From: an uncultured Clostridia bacterium
GTDB taxonomy: Bacteria; Bacillota; Clostridia; TANB77; CAG-508
Assembly (NCBI GenBank): GCA_948517135.1
Contig: CAORJJ010000079.1
Location: 234 to 9,010, forward strand
DNA: 8,777 bases
Reading direction: 5' to 3'
A model generated the notes under the pieces. It was not told the DNA's origin and did no database searches. It saw only the letters and a program-made list of their open reading frames with translations. This document shows positions 6,526 to 8,777 of this stretch, in pieces (the first letter of the stretch is position 1; each line of letters opens with the position of its first letter). The position numbers were made by a program, and so were the translations under genes.

Positions 6526-7533
6526 AGCTTTTTTAAATCGCAAATCTTCACCAAATAATCGATAAAATTTATAATGACCTGTAAGTCTTGAACCAATTCT
6601 TGTTGTATAAGTATTGAAAAGTTCTGTAATATTAAGATTTGTGGAAATTATTGTTTTTGTAATTTTATGATTTTGATTTAAAAGACGAGTATTTATAATT
6701 GTAAATAATTCTGTAATTTTAGTATCAGTTATTTTTTCTGTACCTAAGTCATCTATTATAAGTAAATCAACATCTAATATATTTTTATATAAATCAAATT
6801 TTGCATTTTCTTTTTCAAATTTAGCTGCATTTATTTCATCAAACATAACAGGTGCTGTTTGATAAAGAACAGTTTTTCCTGATTTTAAAACTTCATTTGC
6901 AATACAGTTAATTAGAAATGTTTTCCCAACACCAGTATTTCCAGTAAAAATTAGATTTTTTTCTTCAGGATTATCAAAATTCTCAATAAAAGATAAAACA
7001 GTATCTTTTATTTTTTTTATATTTTCTTTTGGAGATAGTTCTGATTTATATTTTTCAAAATCAGGTTTATCAGAAAAAATTCTTATATTAAAATTCGAAA
7101 AATTTTCTCTTTCTAGATTTCCCATATTTGATTTATTATAAGCTATATCAAATATGCGTTGTTTTAAACATGAACACATTACTGAAGAACCATCTTTTTG
7201 AATATAACCAGTATCTTTACACAATTTGCAGTCAAAATGTGGAGAAAGATAGTTATTTTCTTTAGAAAGATTTTTAATAAAAGCATTTTTTTCTTTTATT
7301 AAACTAGTATTTTTCTTTTTCAAATCTGATAAAATAGATGCTTGTTCTTTCTTATTAGACATTAATATTGCTTTAGAAGCAGTTATAGAATTTGAAGATA
7401 ATTCATTTTCAATTTCTAAAAGTCTTGGATTTACAGCAAGCAATTCCTTTTTTCTTTGTTCTGCTTTTTCTAGAGCTTTATTACGTTTTAATTCATATTC
7501 ATGTAAAATTTGATTTAATAGCGAATTATCCAT
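6511..7533 (-). CDS. dnaC: DnaC/DnaI-type replicative helicase loader (AAA+ ATPase)
   Basis: The protein would load the hexameric replicative helicase onto DNA at the origin or at restarted forks; in Bacillus the equivalent loader is named DnaI. It has 340 residues. Residues 1-95 are a charged helical, coiled-coil-like region, expected to contact the helicase. A zinc-binding motif follows, with Cys102, Cys105, Cys120 and Cys122 (CKLC and CSC). The AAA+ domain has Walker A GNTGVGKT at 198-205, Walker B LLIIDD at 257-262 followed by LGTE, a sensor-1-like IISTN near 295-299, and an arginine-finger-like TRIGSRL at 311-317. The start ATG 7533-7531 has AAGGA at 7544-7540, six bases upstream. IstB transposase helpers share the ATPase domain, but the zinc motif, the N-terminal region and the DnaD neighbour favour a loader. 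It lies 66 bases after the DnaD-domain gene and is convergent with gyrA. Confidence 0.93.
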   Translation of the reverse strand: MDNSLLNQILHEYELKRNKALEKAEQRKKELLAVNPRLLEIENELSSNSITASKAILMSNKKEQASILSDLKKKNTSLIKEKNAFIKNLSKENNYLSPHFDCKLCKDTGYIQKDGSSVMCSCLKQRIFDIAYNKSNMGNLERENFSNFNIRIFSDKPDFEKYKSELSPKENIKKIKDTVLSFIENFDNPEEKNLIFTGNTGVGKTFLINCIANEVLKSGKTVLYQTAPVMFDEINAAKFEKENAKFDLYKNILDVDLLIIDDLGTEKITDTKITELFTIINTRLLNQNHKITKTIISTNLNITELFNTYTTRIGSRLTGHYKFYRLFGEDLRFKKAKKEI

Positions 7534-7571
7534 ACAAAGTCCTTTTTCTGAATTTAGGTTTGAATTTTTAT

Positions 7572-7604
7572 ATTAATTATTATAAACCTATAAAAATAAT
7601 TAAT
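7572..7604. repeat. AT-only inverted repeat between the DnaD-domain and loader genes
   Basis: ATTAATTATT (7572-7581) and its perfect complement AATAATTAAT (7595-7604) flank a 13-base loop and overlap the stop codon of the DnaD-domain gene. As RNA it would be a weak hairpin without a GC core, so it is unlikely to terminate. It could mark a processing site between the two genes or be chance in such AT-rich DNA. Confidence 0.35.
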
Positions 7605-8553
7605 TTTCATATAAAGATTCTAAGTTATCAAAAGTACTTTGTGTATATTCGAAAGCAACTTTTTGGATTTGTTTTGACCTAGTATCTTTTTCTTTTAAAG
7701 ATTGTAAATATGTATTTACTTCATCAACACTTCTTAAATCCTTTTTGTGCCAATCTGTAAGTAATGTATCTATATAATCAAAACGAATTTTGTTTTTAGA
7801 AGATGCATTTTTTAAAGCAACATCTATTATATCAATAGAAAATCCATAATTTTCAGTCCATTTTACAATATCTTCTTCTTCATATGTTGTAAGTTTTCTA
7901 TATAAATTAAGTTTTTTACTAATTTGATTATTTATACTATTACGTTTTTCTTGTTTTTCAAAATAATCTTCTAAATCATTAAAGGTTTTGATGTTATTTT
8001 TACTCCATGCTTCTGCTGTTGCTTGAATATAATTCTTATGCAAAGCTCGTTTATCGAAAGCATAACTAAAAAGAGCAAGCATAACTTGTTCATCGAAACC
8101 ATATTTATTAAACCAAAGATCAATGTCATTATACCAAGTTGGAGACATTACACCTTGGAAAAATTGTGAATTAATATTATCAATAGCTTTTGCTCTATAT
8201 TGATTTTGTGAGTTTTTAATAGCATCTTCTGGAGAAGATGTAACTTTTGGAGAATAAAGCTTTGATAATTCTATTTCTTGAATATTAGCTAGAACATAGC
8301 CATCAGTTTTTTTCACTAAAATTCCTTTTTCTTCCCAAAATTCGATAGAATCTTTAACTGTTGGGAAATCTAGTGATAATGTTTTTGATAAATCATTTAT
8401 TTTTATTTCTTTATTATATTTTGATAAAAAAAGCATATAGAAATATACTTTGATATAATCACCTTTTGCTTCAGGTAAATACTCTGTAAAAAAAACATCA
8501 GAAATCTCTGTACTAGAAAATAGAAGAGACTTATCATGTTGTGATAGCTTCAT
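7600..8553 (-). CDS. DnaD-domain replication initiation protein (winged helix plus two DnaB_2/DnaD domains)
   Basis: DnaD/DnaB-family proteins of Firmicutes bind and remodel origin DNA and help bring in the helicase with its loader. From ATG 8553 the product has 317 residues; positions below use this start. Residues about 15-95 are a winged-helix domain (GDYIKVYFYMLFLSKYN, then LSLDFPTVKDSIEFWEEKGIL). Two DnaD-type helical domains follow, each with the Y-I-x5-7-W signature: YIQATAEAW at 175-183 and YIDTLLTDW at 260-268, the second followed by HKKDLRSVDEV. An upstream in-frame TTG at 8559 is possible, but AGGGG (8566-8562) lies only two bases from it and eight bases from ATG 8553, so ATG is preferred. 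The gene is the first of a two-gene operon with the helicase loader, a common clostridial pairing, and has its own promoter. Confidence 0.9.
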   Translation of the reverse strand: MKLSQHDKSLLFSSTEISDVFFTEYLPEAKGDYIKVYFYMLFLSKYNKEIKINDLSKTLSLDFPTVKDSIEFWEEKGILVKKTDGYVLANIQEIELSKLYSPKVTSSPEDAIKNSQNQYRAKAIDNINSQFFQGVMSPTWYNDIDLWFNKYGFDEQVMLALFSYAFDKRALHKNYIQATAEAWSKNNIKTFNDLEDYFEKQEKRNSINNQISKKLNLYRKLTTYEEEDIVKWTENYGFSIDIIDVALKNASSKNKIRFDYIDTLLTDWHKKDLRSVDEVNTYLQSLKEKDTRSKQIQKVAFEYTQSTFDNLESLYEN

Positions 8554-8561
8554 ATCCAAAA

Positions 8562-8566
8562 CCCCT
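8562..8566 (-). promoter_or_regulatory. Ribosome binding site that decides the DnaD-domain gene start
   Basis: AGGGG read on the - strand lies eight bases before ATG 8553 and two bases before TTG 8559, favouring the ATG. A second AGGGGTT copy lies 12 bases further upstream (8578-8572). Confidence 0.6.
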
Positions 8567-8602
8567 TTTTTAACCCCTCAATTTAATTAATTTTCTTTAG
8601 TA

Positions 8603-8634
8603 CAGTTTTAAAGAGATTATATCATTTAAAACTG
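8603..8634. promoter_or_regulatory. Operator-like inverted repeat centred on the -10 box of the replication operon
   Basis: CAGTTTTAAA (8603-8612) and its perfect complement TTTAAAACTG (8625-8634) are separated by 12 bases. The centre of symmetry falls at 8618.5, the exact centre of the -10 hexamer (8616-8621). A dimeric repressor bound here would block RNA polymerase. I do not recognise the half-site as LexA, CtsR, HrcA, Rex, NrdR or a DnaA box. The arms could also be chance, but a 10-bp perfect match containing three G/C positions per arm is uncommon. Confidence 0.6.
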
Positions 8635-8644
8635 GGAAATACAA
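8616..8644 (-). promoter_or_regulatory. Extended -10 promoter of the DnaD-domain/helicase-loader operon
   Basis: On the - strand, TTGTAT (8644-8639) and TATAAT (8621-8616) are separated by 17 bases, and the -10 is preceded by TGA, an extended -10 (TGnTATAAT). Transcription would start near 8609, giving a leader of about 56 bases. The whole -10 region sits inside an inverted repeat. Confidence 0.75.
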
Positions 8645-8652
8645 GAATTAAA

Positions 8653-8775
8653 TTAAGTTATTAAATGGGAAAATTGATATTTGCATGAGTAATTTTTGGT
8701 AGTATATATTTTGAATAATACCTTTTCTTCATTTAAAGTTCTCAGTAATCCGCCATATTTTAAAGTAGAATTAAA
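8653..8775 (-). CDS. Possible C-terminal end of a gene entering from the right edge
   Basis: On the - strand one frame stays open from the right edge for 40 codons to TAA at 8655-8653, while both other - strand frames contain stops within the first few codons. The peptide includes LKYGGLLRTLNEEKVLF and ends in SHLIT. It would end nine bases before the -35 box of the next operon, a plausible gene boundary. Codons such as GGC and CTG are unusual for this window, and I recognise no family. An open run of this length can occur by chance, so this is a weak call; it could also be a decayed remnant. Confidence 0.25.
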   Translation of the reverse strand, partial: FNSTLKYGGLLRTLNEEKVLFKIYTTKNYSCKYQFSHLIT

Positions 8776-8777
8776 TT

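Noticed and set aside
6231..6596. Open frame on the - strand over the end of gyrA and the terminator
   Set aside because: It covers the shared terminator and the end of both convergent genes, and shows no independent start signal.
6511..7533. IstB-type transposase helper as an alternative for the helicase loader
   Set aside because: The four-cysteine zinc motif, the long helical N-terminus and the neighbouring DnaD-domain gene are typical of replication loaders; no IstA-like gene or terminal repeats are present.
7392..7682. Open frame on the + strand opposite the loader and DnaD-domain genes
   Set aside because: It is antisense to two well-supported genes and crosses their intergenic region; the sequence is low-complexity aromatic and Ile/Leu.
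1..8777. CRISPR array, tRNA, rRNA or insertion sequence
   Set aside because: No regularly spaced direct repeats, cloverleaf-like segments, rRNA stretches or transposase genes with terminal repeats were seen by eye.

Overview
The window is a very AT-rich stretch of bacterial chromosome, most likely from a low-GC Firmicute of clostridial type. The evidence is AGGAGG-type ribosome binding sites, heavy use of AGA for arginine, a GyrA with the full GyrA box, and a paired DnaD-domain protein and DnaC/DnaI-type helicase loader. TGA ends the loader gene inside a terminator hairpin and tryptophan is read from TGG, so the standard bacterial code fits and the Mycoplasma code does not.

Left part (1-3848, + strand): the 3' end of an operon related to type IV secretion or conjugation. 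It holds the end of a TraC-like accessory protein (3-257), a complete VirB4-family ATPase (first ordinary start 313, end 2031), a MinD/CpaE-like P-loop protein with a degenerate signature motif (2033-3124), and an unrecognised helical protein with a threefold internal motif (3132-3848). The last three genes are separated by only 1 to 7 bases beyond the VirB4 start region, so they are probably co-transcribed and translationally coupled. No relaxase, coupling protein, integrase or attachment site is visible, so the window does not show whether this is the edge of a conjugative element or a resident secretion-like machine. The VirB4 start is odd: a near-perfect ribosome binding site is followed at normal distance by ATA, not ATG.

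Middle (3849-6525): a GC-rich-stem terminator (3936-3977) closes the secretion-like operon and abuts a good housekeeping promoter (3979-4008). That promoter drives gyrA (4045-6486), which encodes the DNA gyrase A subunit. A perfect 15-bp inverted repeat (6492-6525) ends gyrA and also serves the convergent loader gene, whose last five codons, stop included, are one arm of the hairpin.

Right part (6511-8777, - strand): a two-gene replication-initiation operon, a DnaD-domain protein (7600-8553) followed by a DnaC/DnaI-type helicase loader (6511-7533). Together they would recruit and load the replicative helicase. The operon has a strong extended -10 promoter (8616-8644) whose -10 box sits at the exact centre of a perfect 10-bp inverted repeat (8603-8634), an operator-like layout. 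At the right edge there is a weakly supported open frame entering from outside the window.

No tRNA, rRNA, CRISPR array, insertion sequence or classical riboswitch was seen.
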